From Malania oleifera (Eukaryota > Streptophyta > Magnoliopsida > Santalales > Ximeniaceae): a DNA stretch of 64,000 bases. The first letter of the stretch is position 1. Each line of letters begins with the position of its first letter. Below are positions 12,792 through 24,269 of the stretch, piece after piece. The position numbers were made by a program, and so were the translations under genes. The DNA is taken from the NCBI RefSeq assembly GCF_029873635.1, contig NC_080418.1:10616062-10680061 (forward strand), in the 5' to 3' direction. A model generated the notes under the pieces. It saw only the letters and a program-made list of their open reading frames with translations, did not search any database and was not told where the DNA came from.

Positions 12792-12868
12792 TATAAAGTG
12801 ACGTATTTTTAGGCCTAAATAATTTACAAGTGGAATTCTTAATAATTATTATATATTAATTTGAATCC

Positions 12869-13203
12869 TGTTGAAAATTAAACTTGACTGGAGATGGCCG
12901 GCAGCCCACCTCTGTTGAATTTGGGCTGGAGTCGGCAGCAACCTCATCAAAATCTCATCAATTTCAGCCACTATTGTTGATTATATTGTTCTAACTTTAC
13001 TATAAATAGATGTGTGTGTATATAATGTAATATGTGGTGTAGAAAGGGTGAATAACCAGTGAGTGAGAGATTATATTTTTGAGAATTCCACTGTATTTTT
13101 TTTTTCAGATTGAAATCAATTGAGTATTTATTGTACAAATTGAGTGTAATCCTCAAGGAGTTCAATCACAACCAGTGATTGAGTGAATTCCCGCCACCTA
13201 TTA
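12869..13203 (+). repeat. 5' LTR of the copia element
   Basis: Starts TGTTGAAAATTAAACTTG and ends CCGCCACCTATTA; the terminal CA has decayed to TA (the 3' LTR retains CA). A TATA-like box CTATAAATAG lies near 13001-13010. Same length as the 3' LTR. Confidence 0.95.
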
Positions 13204-13204
13204 G

Positions 13205-13216
13205 TGGTATCAGAGC
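13205..13216 (+). other. tRNA-Met primer-binding site
   Basis: TGGTATCAGAGC begins two bases after the 5' LTR. It is complementary to the 3' end of plant initiator tRNA-Met and marks the minus-strand DNA start of the element. Confidence 0.9.
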
Positions 13217-13836
13217 ATCAGGTTTGCCGGAATTCGCCAAACAGAGGCGAACATAGGGAAAATTTGATTTTTCCTCAAATTTGAAGTTACTCTAAACCCA
13301 AAATTGAGCATATTATTGTGAAATTCGCGTTGAGACGAGTTCAACGGTGAAAATTGTGCCTCAAACAGAATCCGGGAGCCTCCACACGCGCTGATAGACG
13401 AAACAGCGTCCTCCACACGCGTCGGTGAGGACATTGACCACCGACGTCATGCTCCTCACCGCCCGCACGCGTCTTCCATGCCCGGTTGGTGAGATCCGAC
13501 CCAGATACATGGAAACCTGATTTGCAACCCGACTCTAGTCCCGCATGGACGACTCGACCTGGCTGATGGACCTGCGTCCAATCACCTACATGTAGCACGC
13601 CTAGAAGCCACCACGTGGCCCTAATAGTAATCACTCACACCATTTATCTCCGTTAAGTTAAACTGGTCCAATCAAACCGGTTTAGAATTGTTTTTTGGCC
13701 GGTTCAGTGATTTTTAAACCGGTTCTTTGCAACCTAAAACCAGTTCCTAATGTTTTTCGACCTTTTGAACACATTAGTAGCATCAGATTTTCCAAAATCT
13801 ATCCCCATCACTATAGTTTTTGATATATTAAATCTA

Positions 13837-14840
13837 ATGGCTAATGGTACTACACAAGTTGTTATTCCAAAGTTAACATGAGAGAACTATGACAACTGGT
13901 CTATTCAAATGAGAGCCTTTCTAGGTGCTCAGGATGTCATGGACATCGTTGAAGATGGGTATAGAGAAGCCCTATCAAAATAAGCCGAAGCATCTATGTC
14001 TAATGCTCAAAGAACGATCTTGTGAGCTGATCGAAAGAAGGATTGCAAGGAAAAATTCATAATCTATCAAGGCCTTGATGTGGCCATATTCGAAATCATT
14101 GCCTCCGCCAAAACATCCAAAGAAGTTTGAGACTCTCTCCATCGAACACACAAAGGTGCAGATAAAGTAAAGAAGATTCGTCTCCAAACATTGCGAGGTG
14201 ATTTCAAATCCTTAAGAATGAAATCTAATGAATCTATTGTTGATTATTATACACGAGTTATGGTATCAAATTAATTGAGAAGAAATGGAGAAACTCTCAA
14301 CGATGAGAGAATTTGTGAGAAATTTTTGTGATCTTTGGATCCAAAATTTGATTATATAGTTGTGACTATGGAAAAAACAAAAGATCTAGAAACCATGTTT
14401 GTAGAAAAACTGTGGGCTCACTCCAAGCCAATGAGCAAAAAGTCAACAGAAGGAGTGATGATAAAGCATTGGAGCAAGCTCTCCAAATGAAGTTGTCCCT
14501 CACTACAAATAGATACGACAAATGGGGGACGTCATAGCGAGGAAGAGGACAAGATCGAGGATCTCGTGGAAGAAATTCTAGAAATTATGAATCTAGAGAA
14601 GGTGGCAGAGGTGGAAGAGGTCCCACTAGAGGAGGACGCAATCAACAGAAATATGTCCCACGGGACAGAGGACAAGGAAGAAGAGGGGGATACAATAATC
14701 GTTCAAATGTAGACAAGAGAAATGTTCAGTGCTACAACTGCCACAAGTACGGACACTACAAAAGTGCAGAGTTAATCCCCAAAATCATGAAGTAAATGAA
14801 ATTCTTACTTTGCAAAAAAGGAGAAAGCCGGAGGAGAATC
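13837..14840 (+). pseudogene. Copia gag (broken)
   Basis: ATG at 13837 opens MANGTTQVVIPKLT and then a TGA. The frame continues with UBN2-type Gag features: a Trp-Ser-Ile-Gln-Met segment near 13900, LRGDFKSLRM near 14195-14225, and an RG-rich region (14530-14720). A CCHC zinc knuckle follows: CYNCHKYGHYKSAE has the last Cys replaced. At least six stops interrupt it. The family's role is to form the particle that packages the element RNA. Confidence 0.85.
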
Positions 14841-14841
14841 G

Positions 14842-16145
14842 TTGATGCTGATGGCACACAATTCAACTCACCAGGACCAAAATGTTTGGTACCTTGACTC
14901 TAGAGCCAGCAATCACATGACTGGTATAAAGAACCTATTTAATGAACTTGATGAGAAAGTTCAGGGAGATATATCATTTTGTGATCTCTTTAAAGTATCT
15001 GTTCAAGGAAGGGGAAATGTCTTAATCAAGAGGAAGGATGGAGACCATGCTTTTATCTCCAACGTGTACTATCTGCCAGCCATGAAGACTAATATATTTA
15101 GTCTCGGACATCTTGTGGAGAAAGGCTACCGAATTAGTCTTAAAGATAAGCAGATGGTGATAACAGATGCTCGAGGTAAGCTCGTTACTCGAGTACAAAT
15201 AGTAAAGAATCGAATGTTTCTGCTTCCCATTCAACATGATACGCCAAGGTGTTTGAACACTATCATCAAAGACTAGCTATGGCATCTCAGGCACAAACGT
15301 CTAACTTTTGAAAGTTTGAAACAATTGGGAAGCAAGAAGATGGTAAAATGCTTACCCAACATCCACCACCCAAATATGATATGTGAAAGCTGTGTTCTGA
15401 GCAAGCAACACCGAAATAACTTTGGAAAGCAAGCCGATTGGAGATCTTCCATGCCGCTTCAGCTAGTACACACAGACGTGTGTGGTCTATTGAGGTCATT
15501 TTCAAATCAACAGAAACGATACTTCCTCACTTTCATTGACAATTACAGCAGGAAGACTTGGGTTTACTTCCTAAAAAGGAAGTCAGAGGTGTTCGACAAG
15601 TTGAAAGAGTTCAAAGCTTTTGTGGAGAAAAAGAGTGGCCATCGCATCAAGTCACTTCGATCAGACCAAGGAGAAGAGTACAAGGACAAAAATTTCCTAG
15701 AATTCCTTAGGCAACAAGGGATTCAAAAACAGTTCATACCATCATACACTCCCTAGTTAAGCGGTGTAGCTGAGAGGAAGAACCGCACAATCCTTAACAT
15801 GACCAGGAGCATGTTAAAGGATAAGAACGTGCCAAAAAGTTTTTAGGCAGAAGCAGTATCATATGCAGTCTATCTGCTTAATAGGTGTCCTACAAAGAGT
15901 CTTGATACAAAGACACCACATGAAACCTGAAGTACTTACAACCCCACTATCATTCATCTTAGAGTGTTTGGATCCATTGCCTACGCCAAGATCCCAGAGG
16001 TAAGAAGGACAAAACTGGAAGATAAAGGGGAGAAATATATCCTTGTTGGATACGACAACAAAACCATGGGATATCGACTCTACAAACCCATCAATAAGAA
16101 AGTCATTCACAGTCGGGATGTCATTTTTGAAGAAAATAAATAATG
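14842..16145 (+). pseudogene. Copia protease and integrase (broken)
   Basis: The protease motif reads WYLDSRASNHMTG; the family has Asp-Ser-Gly-Ala, so the active-site Gly is now Arg (GGA to AGA). The integrase zinc-binding region follows (LWHLRHKRL..., then CESCVLSKQ). The catalytic core has HTDVCG (first Asp), IDNYSRKTWVYFL and a Glu region in GVAERKNRTI. Stops occur at 15274-15276, 15754-15756, 15844-15846 and 15928-15930, mostly TAG or TGA from single transitions. The end near 16145 is where the frame stops after VIFEENK. Confidence 0.9.
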
Positions 16146-16439
16146 GAAGTGGGACCAAGCTGAATCTTCCAAAGATGCAGAATTGACGCTCGAAGGAGAA
16201 GAACCCACATAGACAAGAGAAGTGGCTATTGAGTCATAAGTTCCTAAGCTGCAGACACCTCCACACGGTTCACAATAGAGGAATGAATCTCCATCACCAA
16301 TTGAGCGTGAAATCGTAGACATGAGGACTAGAGGAGCTTGTAATCTAGCCAATCTCTATGAAACTACAGAATCAATAGAAGAGTATGTTACACTATATTG
16401 TCTATTGTTGACCAGCGACCCAGTTAGCTTTGAGGAGGC

Positions 16440-17930
16440 TAACAAAGAAGAAAAATGGGGAAGAACAAGACTTGGGAGTTGAAAAATCTCCCAAAGGGCC
16501 GCAAAACTATTGGTGTGAAATGGGTTTATAAGGCCGAGAAGAACGCTCAATGAGAAATTCAGAGATACAAAAGAAGACTTGTCGCCAAGGGTTACAAAGA
16601 GAAAGAAGGGATTGATTATGGAGAAATCTTTGCCTTGGTTGCCAGGCTTGAAACCATCGGATTACTAATTTCACTATCAGCACAAAATGGATGGAAGATT
16701 TACTAGTTGGATGTGAAATCAACATTTCTGAACGGTTTCTAGAAAAAGAGATCTATATCGATCAACCACCCGAATATGTGAAGAAGGGAAAAGAAAATAG
16801 TGTGTACAAGCTAAAGAAAGCACTCTATGGTTTGAAGCTGACACCTCGTGTGTGGAACATGAAGATTGATGACTATTTTCAGAAGAATGGTTTTGAGAAG
16901 TGTCCCTACGAGCATGCGCTATACATGATGATGGAGACAGATGGAAGCATGCTAATTGCCTGCCTATATGTTGATGATTTAATCTTCACCGGTAACAATC
17001 TAAAGATATTTTCCGCTTTCAAGAGGAGCATTGTCAAAGAATTCGAAATGATGGATATTGGCTAGATGACTCATTTTCTTGGCATAGAATTCGTGCAAAG
17101 CGAGAAGAGGATTTTCATCTCCCAGAGCCACTATGCAAAAGAAGTACTGAAAAAGTTTGGGATGGACAAATGGAATCCTGTGACAACTCCATTTAAAACG
17201 GGATTGGAATTGAGAAAGAATGAGTAAGGAGATGTTGACCCCACATAGTTCAAGAGTCTGGTTGGAAGCTTGAGGTATTTGATGTGCACTAGACCAGACA
17301 TATTCTATGGAGTTGGACTTGTTAGCAGGTACATGGAGACTCTTGACTAGTCCCACCTGAATGCAGCGACAAAGATATTCCGCTATGTTAAGAGTACCAC
17401 CACTGATGGTATGTTTTATTCATCAAAAGGTGATTGCAAACTTATCGATTATTTAGACAGCGATTAAGGAAGAGATCTTAATGAAAGAAAAAGCACGACG
17501 AGATTCACATTCTTTATGGGAGATACAACGTTTACATGGTCATCGAAAAAGTAACCCATCGTAACGCTGTGATCATATGAAGTTGAGTATGTTGCTGTCA
17601 GTTTAGCTGTTTGTCATGGTATATGGATCAAGAATGTATTGAAGTATTTGAGATTTCTTCAAAATGACCCCACATAAGTCTACATCGACAACCGATCAGC
17701 GATTACACTTGCGAAGAATCCAGTTTACCATGAAAGAAGTAAACATATTAATACTCAGTATCATTTTATCACGGAGCATGTCAAGAAGAAAAAAGTGGAG
17801 TTGATATCTTGCAGAATGTATGATTAGATTGTTGATATTTTCACGAGCCCACTCAGGCATGATATTTTCGCAAGATTGAAGACATTGCTCGGAATGACAA
17901 AATCAGGAGAGTCAAGTTTAAAGGGGGATG
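16440..17930 (+). pseudogene. Copia reverse transcriptase and RNase H (broken)
   Basis: RT opens with GVKWVYKAEKNA and RRLVAKGY, shifts frame around 16700, then continues YIDQPPEYVKKG, LKKALYGLK and the catalytic CLYVDDLIFTGN, with both Asp residues intact. After a TAG at 17063-17065 come HFLGIEFVQSEKRIF, SLVGSLRYLMCTRPDI and RNase H remnants (VAVSLAVCHGIWIK, IDNRSAITLAKNPVYHERSK). About ten stops are present. The frame ends in ESSLKGGC at the polypurine tract. Confidence 0.9.
17919..17928 (+). other. Polypurine tract of the copia element
   Basis: The purine run TAAAGGGGGA directly precedes the 3' LTR (TG at 17929); it is the expected plus-strand primer. Confidence 0.85.
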
Positions 17931-18263
17931 TTGAAAGTTAAACTTGACTGGAGATGGTCGGCAGCCCACCTCTGTTGAATTTGGGCTGGAGTCGGTAGCA
18001 ACCTCACCAAAATCTCACCAACTTCAGCCACCATTGTTGATTATATTGTTCTAACCTTACTATAAATAGATGTGTGTGTATGTAATGTAATATGTGGTGT
18101 AGAGAGGGTGAATAACCAGTGAGTGATAGAAATTGTATTTTTGAGAATTCATTGTATTTTTTTTTCAGATTAAAATCAATTGAATGTGTATTGTGCAAAT
18201 TGAGTGTAATTCTCATTGAGTTCAATCACAACAAGTGATTGAGTGAGTCCCCTCCACCCATCA
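17929..18263 (+). repeat. 3' LTR of the copia element
   Basis: 335 bp, TGTTGAAAGTTAAACTTG to CCACCCATCA, intact TG..CA. It pairs with 12869-13203. Confidence 0.95.
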
Positions 18264-18268
18264 AATCC

Positions 18269-18876
18269 ATGGCATCTGAAACCCTTTGAATACTTGACTA
18301 ATCCATTAGGATAATGAGCTTACCCCTATACCATTATTTACTTAAATACTAAGGTATTATCTCATATGAATAATTGTAACCTCCAAAATTCATCCCTTAA
18401 CATTTTGACGAGAAGAATTTTGAGTTTACCACTTGAATCACTTTAGAGGAACATAATTAAATTTAATTTATTATTTGTGGAAGTTATTATTATTATTATT
18501 ATAAAAAAGAATTACAACCATAACTTTGGGACATTTGGCATAAAAATTCCATCATGGAAAGCGTGTAATTTTTTCAAGAAAATGCTTGCAATTAGGGGCT
18601 CATGACCATTTCAAAATCATATTATTATTACAAAGAGGAGGACAGAGTTGAAACTTTCCTCCAATGAATAGCAATTTCGTCTAATCAAATGAGCCATAAG
18701 TAGAGTACTTTTGTTTCCATCTTTTCTTGCTTCCATCTTGTGTGATGCAATGGAATCTATTACCCTTAAAAAGAAATTGTTTTAAGTAAGTTGATATATT
18801 TTAAAAAAACTTTCATTAAAACCACAAATTGAGAAAACAAACAAGAATTGATAAATGGTTGGTGCCAGTAGAAATT

Positions 18877-18913
<37 letters not shown>

Positions 18914-19234
18914 GTTTGACCCACCAATCTTACAAGCAAGAGAAGAATGATATAGAATGGGATGGATGGATGGATGTTCCGTTATATGTTGTCGCAGTGA
19001 AGGGTCAATTCAGTCTAATCAGAAGCTTAACCCCCAAGCTAAACTAGCTTAGACCGTGTCATGATGAAGTATATCACTATTTACTTATTATATATGCACA
19101 GAGTTTTGGATATAAGCTTTTCTCCGGATTGAATTTGCAGTTTCACCAACTACGGTCCGTATGGGGTACTACTACTACTACTGCATCTACACTTGTTCTC
19201 TACGATCTACCTGCCAATTCTTCTTCTTCTTCTT

Positions 19235-19275
<41 letters not shown>

Positions 19276-20480
19276 AGTCTGAGAGATGCTCTGTTTGGTT
19301 AATAAGAGAAAAACTATTTACATTTGAAACTCACCCACCAATTAGTATTTTGATCTATTAAAAATGATTTATTATTTGAATATAAAATATTATCTTGACA
19401 GTATAATATTAATCACTGAATTTCAAACTTAATATGAAACCATCGATTTCTTGCATTCGACGGACAGGCCATTGATTAATGTATACGGTTTTCAACATGA
19501 ATGCAACTGGGCGGTCGGGTCTTTCATTTTGAAATGAAATGATTGAAGATGGAGAAATGAGCTTTGAGTGATGGGGAGAAAGTGGGGAGTTGCGAACCAC
19601 TGATATATGATTTTTGCTACTGCTGCTTACCAACAATATTAACGGTATTTGGAAGCTAAACTCTCTCCTCCCAACCCTTACCCCCCCTACTGCTTTGTCT
19701 TGTTTGCCAAACTTAATTTTGACTGAGTTATGCGTGCGTGCATGCCCTCATTAATTAATTGCATATATATTAAGCAATATTTATTGCTTAGATATCGGTT
19801 TGAGCTTTAATTGTGGGCCTATATATTTTCTGAAACGATCGTGTCTGAGATCTTTTTAAATATTTTTTCACTTAAATATTAAGATATTAACTCAATTGCA
19901 AAGTCGTAGTCCCGGACAATTTAACTTGGACCAATATATATATATATATGAATGCTTCATGGAAGATTTATTTACACTATCTATAATTTGTTTAAAAAAA
20001 AATTGATTTTTTTTTTTTTTTTTAGTAAAAGAGGGCAGCACCTCCATTTATTTATTAATATACCATCACTTTTGGCAGAGAAATACCGCGATTACAGGTT
20101 AAAACAAGCCAACCAAAATAGGACAAATAAAACTAAACATAACTAACATTAGCTTATAAGTGCTCGGTAATCGAATGAAACATTCGAATTTGACGTTACT
20201 TTCATCTTTTCTTAATAAAGACAACTTTTTAGCTCAACATATATTTATAAAGTGGATTATTAATTAGTTAAACTCCAAAAAAGAACTTGGATCCTTTTTT
20301 TTTTTTGTCTATATATATAGAATAAATAAGCTGAAATTAATTAAATTAATAAATACAGAGATTGGAAGATTTAATTAATTGGGAAGTATTTATTTGGAAG
20401 CAAAAAAAAGAAAAAAAAAGACAACAACAGTAGAAAGCTAAGGGGTCAAAATAAATTGGCTTTAAAAGCACTCCAGGGTA
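18269..20480. other. Intergenic DNA upstream of the laccase gene
   Basis: No gene recognised. It contains a GA microsatellite (18879-18912), a CT tract (about 19240-19272), two copies of a short dispersed motif built on CTTAAATATTAAGATATTA (18340 and 19868 regions), and a reversed LINE-like tail (20007-20135). Confidence 0.7.
20007..20135 (-). mobile_element. LINE-like 3' tail, copy 2
   Basis: On the minus strand, CGCGGTATTTCTCTGCCAAA is followed by AGTGATGGTATATTAATAA, then ATGGAGGTGCTGCC, ending in a poly(A) run (poly(T) at 20007-20023 on +). It matches copy 1 at 11979-12080. It lies about 540 bp upstream of the laccase TATA box. Confidence 0.65.
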
Positions 20481-20489
20481 CCTGCGAAG

Positions 20490-20496
20490 ACCAAAC
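20490..20496 (+). promoter_or_regulatory. MYB AC-type element (ACCAAAC)
   Basis: ACCAAAC fits the secondary-wall MYB-responsive consensus ACC(A/T)A(A/C)(T/C), 284 bp upstream of the laccase start codon. Lignin laccases are known targets of such MYBs. A 7-bp match can occur by chance. Confidence 0.4.
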
Positions 20497-20656
20497 CCTC
20501 CCAACAGCAATTTAATTTAAACCTATCTCAATTAATCTTCTCCTGAAGCTGTTCACTTAATGAATTAATCCATAATATCTGATTATTACCTAATCAACCC
20601 AACACAATCATTCCAAATATCATGTCACTCTCCAGTCTCCTCCCCCCCGGCCTCCC

Positions 20657-20664
20657 TATATAAA
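20657..20664 (+). promoter_or_regulatory. TATA box of the laccase gene
   Basis: TATATAAA lies 110 bp before the start codon. This predicts a transcription start near 20690 and a leader of about 85 bases. Confidence 0.75.
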
Positions 20665-20773
20665 CCTCCACTCCCCACCCCTTCCCCTTCATCACTCCTT
20701 CAAATCATACTCAGCTGCAGCTGCAGCTGCCTTCCTCCCTCTATTCTGACTTTGAAATAGTTGCAGACCAAAC

Positions 20774-21822
20774 ATGGGCTCCTCACCATTCACAACCCTC
20801 GCAGCTGTTCTCATTTTCCTCATGGCCTCCCTTTGCCTCCTGCCTCCGCCTGCCTCTGCCAACCACGCAGGCATTACAAGGCACTACAAGTTCAATGTGG
20901 GTACACATATATTGTTCATGTCTGTCTACACATATACATACACTAGCTTAACAAAAATTCTTGATTCCTTGCTTCTGTGTGCCGAGTCCCGCGTGATGAA
21001 AATCGATCACGAGTGTGTGAAACCCATGTCTAGGACGTATGTATTCGGGTCAGATGCTATCTACTTGAGTCGAGAAAGTATTAGATACACTAGGATGATT
21101 TTGTCATGTGCATGTGTTCTATCTAAATTAGAATAACGGAATTATAGGAACCCGATATATACACTCAGTGTACCTAATATTTTCTCACTCGAGATACAGC
21201 TAAGATCCGAAAAACCTGAGCACACAATTAGATTTGGCTTTTTTTGTTTTTTTTACATGGAAAAAATTATTGTTGTTGTGTTTGCAGATAAGGATGCAGA
21301 ATGTGACAAGGCTGTGCCACACAAAGAGCATGATCACAGTGAATGGGAAGTATCCAGGGCCTCGCATCATCGCCAGAGAGGGTGACCGCTTGCTCATCAA
21401 AGTGGTCAATCATGTCCAGAGAAATATCAGCATTCACTGGTATATATGGGTTTTTATTATTTCACTATAAATATTAAATAATAATTTATAAATTTCTCAT
21501 TGTAAGTAATTGTTTGAACAGGCATGGGATTCGACAGCTGCGAAGTGGGTGGGCTGATGGGCCGGCCTATATAACTCAATGCCCAATTCGAACGGGCCAG
21601 AGCTATGTTTACAACTTCACCATTGTGGGCCAAAGGGGAACTCTGTTCTGGCATGCCCACATTTCGTGGCTGAGAGCCACCATTTATGGGCCCCTTGTCA
21701 TCCTTCCCAAGCCCAATTCCTCCTACCCATTTCCCAAACCCTACAAGGAAGTGCCCATCATCTTCGGTAATTTTTTTTTCAGGGACACACGTCATTTCCC
21801 CCCCCATTTTTTAAATAATTTA

Positions 21823-21859
<37 letters not shown>

Positions 21860-24044
21860 GGGGCGAACATTCAGTCAGTTCGGTGAATTCGGTTAATTAA
21901 CTGAATTAACCAAAAAATTTTATTTGAAAAACTCATTTACCGAACCGACCGAAATTCTATATTTAATAGAACTCAAAACTGACCGAACCGAATTTTAGTT
22001 AAATTGGTTAACCGATTTTAATCGATTTAATATTATATATATATATATATATATAATATAGATAAAATATAGATTTTTAATATAAATTATGAAAATTTAA
22101 TTAAGTAATTAAAAGGACGGGGATTGTACAGGAGAGTGGTGGAATGCTGATACAGAGGCAGTGATCAGCCAGGCCCTTCAAACTGGAGGCGGCCCAAATG
22201 TGTCCGATGCATACACCATTAATGGATTTCCCGGCCCATTATACAATTGCAGTTCCCAAAATGGTATGGCAGCACAATCCAACTTCATTGCGTTTAAGAT
22301 TTTATCTCTACTATTAATTTAGGGAAGAGATGATAAATTATTCCTAATGCATTTCGTGTACAAAGTTAATTATTGAATGATATAATTAATAAATTTATAT
22401 TTCTTATAAACCTACCCACAACTCTTTAGTACTGCCTCCACTCTTTTCTAATCTTCGAAGGCCCCTCCCTTGAGAGTTTATCTCAGTGAATTACTAGGGG
22501 TGCATCAATGAGTGAGCGACTTTTACTCTCTGAATTTGGTGCCGTATAATAGTGTTCAAAGTGACGCAATGATAACTGGAGTTTTCGAATTTTCAAAAAA
22601 ATAAAAAATAAAAACTTAGGGTTTAAAGTTGTGATTTTCCATGCTCTTCTTTAATTTAGGAGAAGAACTTTTGCTTACATTTGAAAGCACTTTTCATATG
22701 AATACTCACTTTTTGTATTGATTTTCTCATTTCCTGGTATTTTATCATTTGATGGTTGGAACCAAAATTTTTCTTTAGCGAAAAAAAATATGCACAAATA
22801 AAAAGATGAATATCTTATATTTTTGGAATAAAATTATCTTATCTTTTCGAGAAACCTTTAATTTGAATAAGATGTAATATAAAATTGTATGAAATTTATC
22901 TAAATCTAAATTCAAAATCTAAAATCCATGCTTGTAAATGCAAATCAAAATATTTTGTAATTAGTTTTACATGTCTAAACCATCGTGCTTGCATGTATTT
23001 ATAATTTTTTTTAATTTTTGTATATATATTATTTTTTTTCTTCAGATACATTCATGCTCAAGGTGAAGCCCGGGAAGACATATCTCCTACGCTTCATCAA
23101 TGCTGCACTCAATGACGAGCTCTTCTTCAGCATCGCCAACCACACCCTCACCGTCGTTGAAGCCGACGCCGTCTACGTCAAACCTTTCCAAACCCAAATC
23201 CTCCACATCACCCCAGGCCAAACCACCAACGCCCTCCTCCACACCCATCCCCACCACCCTCCCACCGCCACCTTCCTAATGGCCGCCAGCCCCTACTTCA
23301 CCGGCCAAGGCACCTTCGACAACTCCACCTTCGCCGGAATCCTCCAGTACGAACCCCATCCACATCTCCCTTCCCCACCCACAAACCTCTCCGTCCTCAA
23401 ACCACCCCTTCCTGCCATCAACGACACCTCCTTCACAGCAAACTTCAGCAGCAAGCTCCGCAGCCTGGCCAACTCACAGTTCCCCGCGAACGTGCCGACG
23501 ACAGTCGACAAGCGGTTCTTCTTCACTGTGGGACTCGGGAGCAGCCCGTGTCCCAAAAACCAAACTTGCCAAGGTCCCAATGGCACAAAGTTTGCAGCTT
23601 CGATCAACAACAACTCCTTTCCTCTGCCTACGACGGCGCTCCTGCAAGCACATTTTTTCCGACAGTCGAAGGGCGTTTACACCACCGATTTTCCGAGCTT
23701 TCCTCTGTTTCAGTTTAATTATACGGGGACTCCGCCGAATAAGACGTTGGTGAGCAACGGGACCAGGGCGGTGGTGCTGCCGTTCAACGCCAGTGTGGAG
23801 GTGGTGATGCAGGGCACGAGCATTCTTGGCGCTGAGAGCCATCCTCTCCATCTTCACGGGTTTAACTTCTTTGTTGTGGGACAAGGGTTTGGAAATTTTG
23901 ATCCAAAGAAGGACCCTCTTGGATACAATCTCGTCGATCCCGTTGAAAGGAACACCGTCGGCGTGCCGGCCGGCGGCTGGTTGGCCATCCGGTTCTTCGC
24001 CGACAACCCAGGTAACTAAATTAATTACATGTGTATCTAAACTA

Positions 24045-24081
<37 letters not shown>

Positions 24082-24269
24082 TTCTCTCATATAAGTGAAT
24101 TAATGATGATTTTGTGTAAAATGTTAATTAATTAATAGGTGTTTGGTTGATGCATTGCCACTTTGATGTTCATCTGAGTTGGGGGTTGAGGATGGCGTGG
24201 GTAGTGATGGATGGGGAGCTCCCCAATCAGAAGCTGCCACCTCCACCGTCTGATCTCCCCAAGTGTTGA
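20774..24269 (+). CDS. LAC17: Secreted laccase, LAC17-like
   Basis: Six exons join in frame: 20774-20896, 21288-21439, 21522-21766, 22132-22263, 23046-24011 and 24139-24269 (582 aa; plant LAC17 proteins are about this length). All introns are GT..AG. A signal peptide covers roughly residues 1-31. All four copper-ligand motifs are present: HWHG (91-94), WHAH (H136, H138), HPLHLHG (483-489) and HCHFDVH (545-551). The position ten residues after the T1 Cys is Leu556. Many N-glycosylation sites are seen. Ends in DLPKC. Blocks such as [14 protein letters not shown] and [16 protein letters not shown] place it with LAC17/LAC2. Role: oxidises monolignols in the cell wall during lignification. Exon 5 is conspicuously GC-rich in its first half. 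The gene is likely regulated by miR397. No defect seen. Confidence 0.96.
21858..22025. repeat. Palindrome-rich AACCGAA element in laccase intron 3
   Basis: Between two TA microsatellites, this part of intron 3 (21767-22131) holds interleaved copies of TTCGGT and its complement ACCGAA, such as TTCGGTTAATTAACTGAA and CGAACCGACCGAAAT. These give several overlapping inverted repeats. It looks like a small non-autonomous insertion or decayed palindromic repeat; no clean terminal repeats were defined. Confidence 0.5.
22861..22946 (+). repeat. AT-rich dispersed repeat copy in laccase intron 4
   Basis: Contains TTGAATAAGATGTAATATAA, then TATGAAATTTATCTAAATC, ending near AAAATCCATGCTTG. Related copies lie near 11015-11075 (reverse), 24753-24825, 24961-25060 and 39463-39545. 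Confidence 0.6.
23095..23115 (+). promoter_or_regulatory. miR397 target site in laccase mRNA
   Basis: The coding sequence CATCAATGCTGCACTCAATG plus the next A is complementary to miR397. Compared with the known perfect target there is one base change (C to T), which still pairs as G:U. It falls in the codons for FINAALND, the conserved site used in other lignin laccases. Cleavage here is expected when miR397 is expressed. Confidence 0.85.

Larger units (their letters stand above)
9650..12868. other. Intergenic DNA with scattered repeats
   Basis: No gene recognised. It holds poly(A) tracts (10437-10455, 12052-12080), a LINE-like 3' tail (11979-12080), one copy of the AT-rich dispersed repeat (about 11015-11075, minus), another weak copy near 12420-12500, and a CA microsatellite. 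Confidence 0.7.
12869..18263 (+). mobile_element. Complete, inactive Ty1/copia retrotransposon
   Basis: 5395 bp with two 335-bp LTRs, a primer-binding site, a polypurine tract, and the order gag, protease, integrase, reverse transcriptase, RNase H (copia order, integrase before RT). It is flanked by a perfect 5-bp target duplication AATCC (12864-12868 and 18264-18268). By eye the LTRs differ at roughly 30 positions (about 91% identical), mostly transitions, so the insertion is old. Coding regions carry many stops, most explained by C-to-T or G-to-A changes (TGG to TGA/TAG, CAA/CAG to TAA/TAG, CGA to TGA), plus at least one frame change near 16690-16740. It cannot move by itself. Confidence 0.95.

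Noticed and set aside
23293-23884. Long minus-strand open frames over laccase exon 5
   Set aside because: Antisense shadows of a GC-rich coding exon; the + strand frame has all copper motifs and splice sites.
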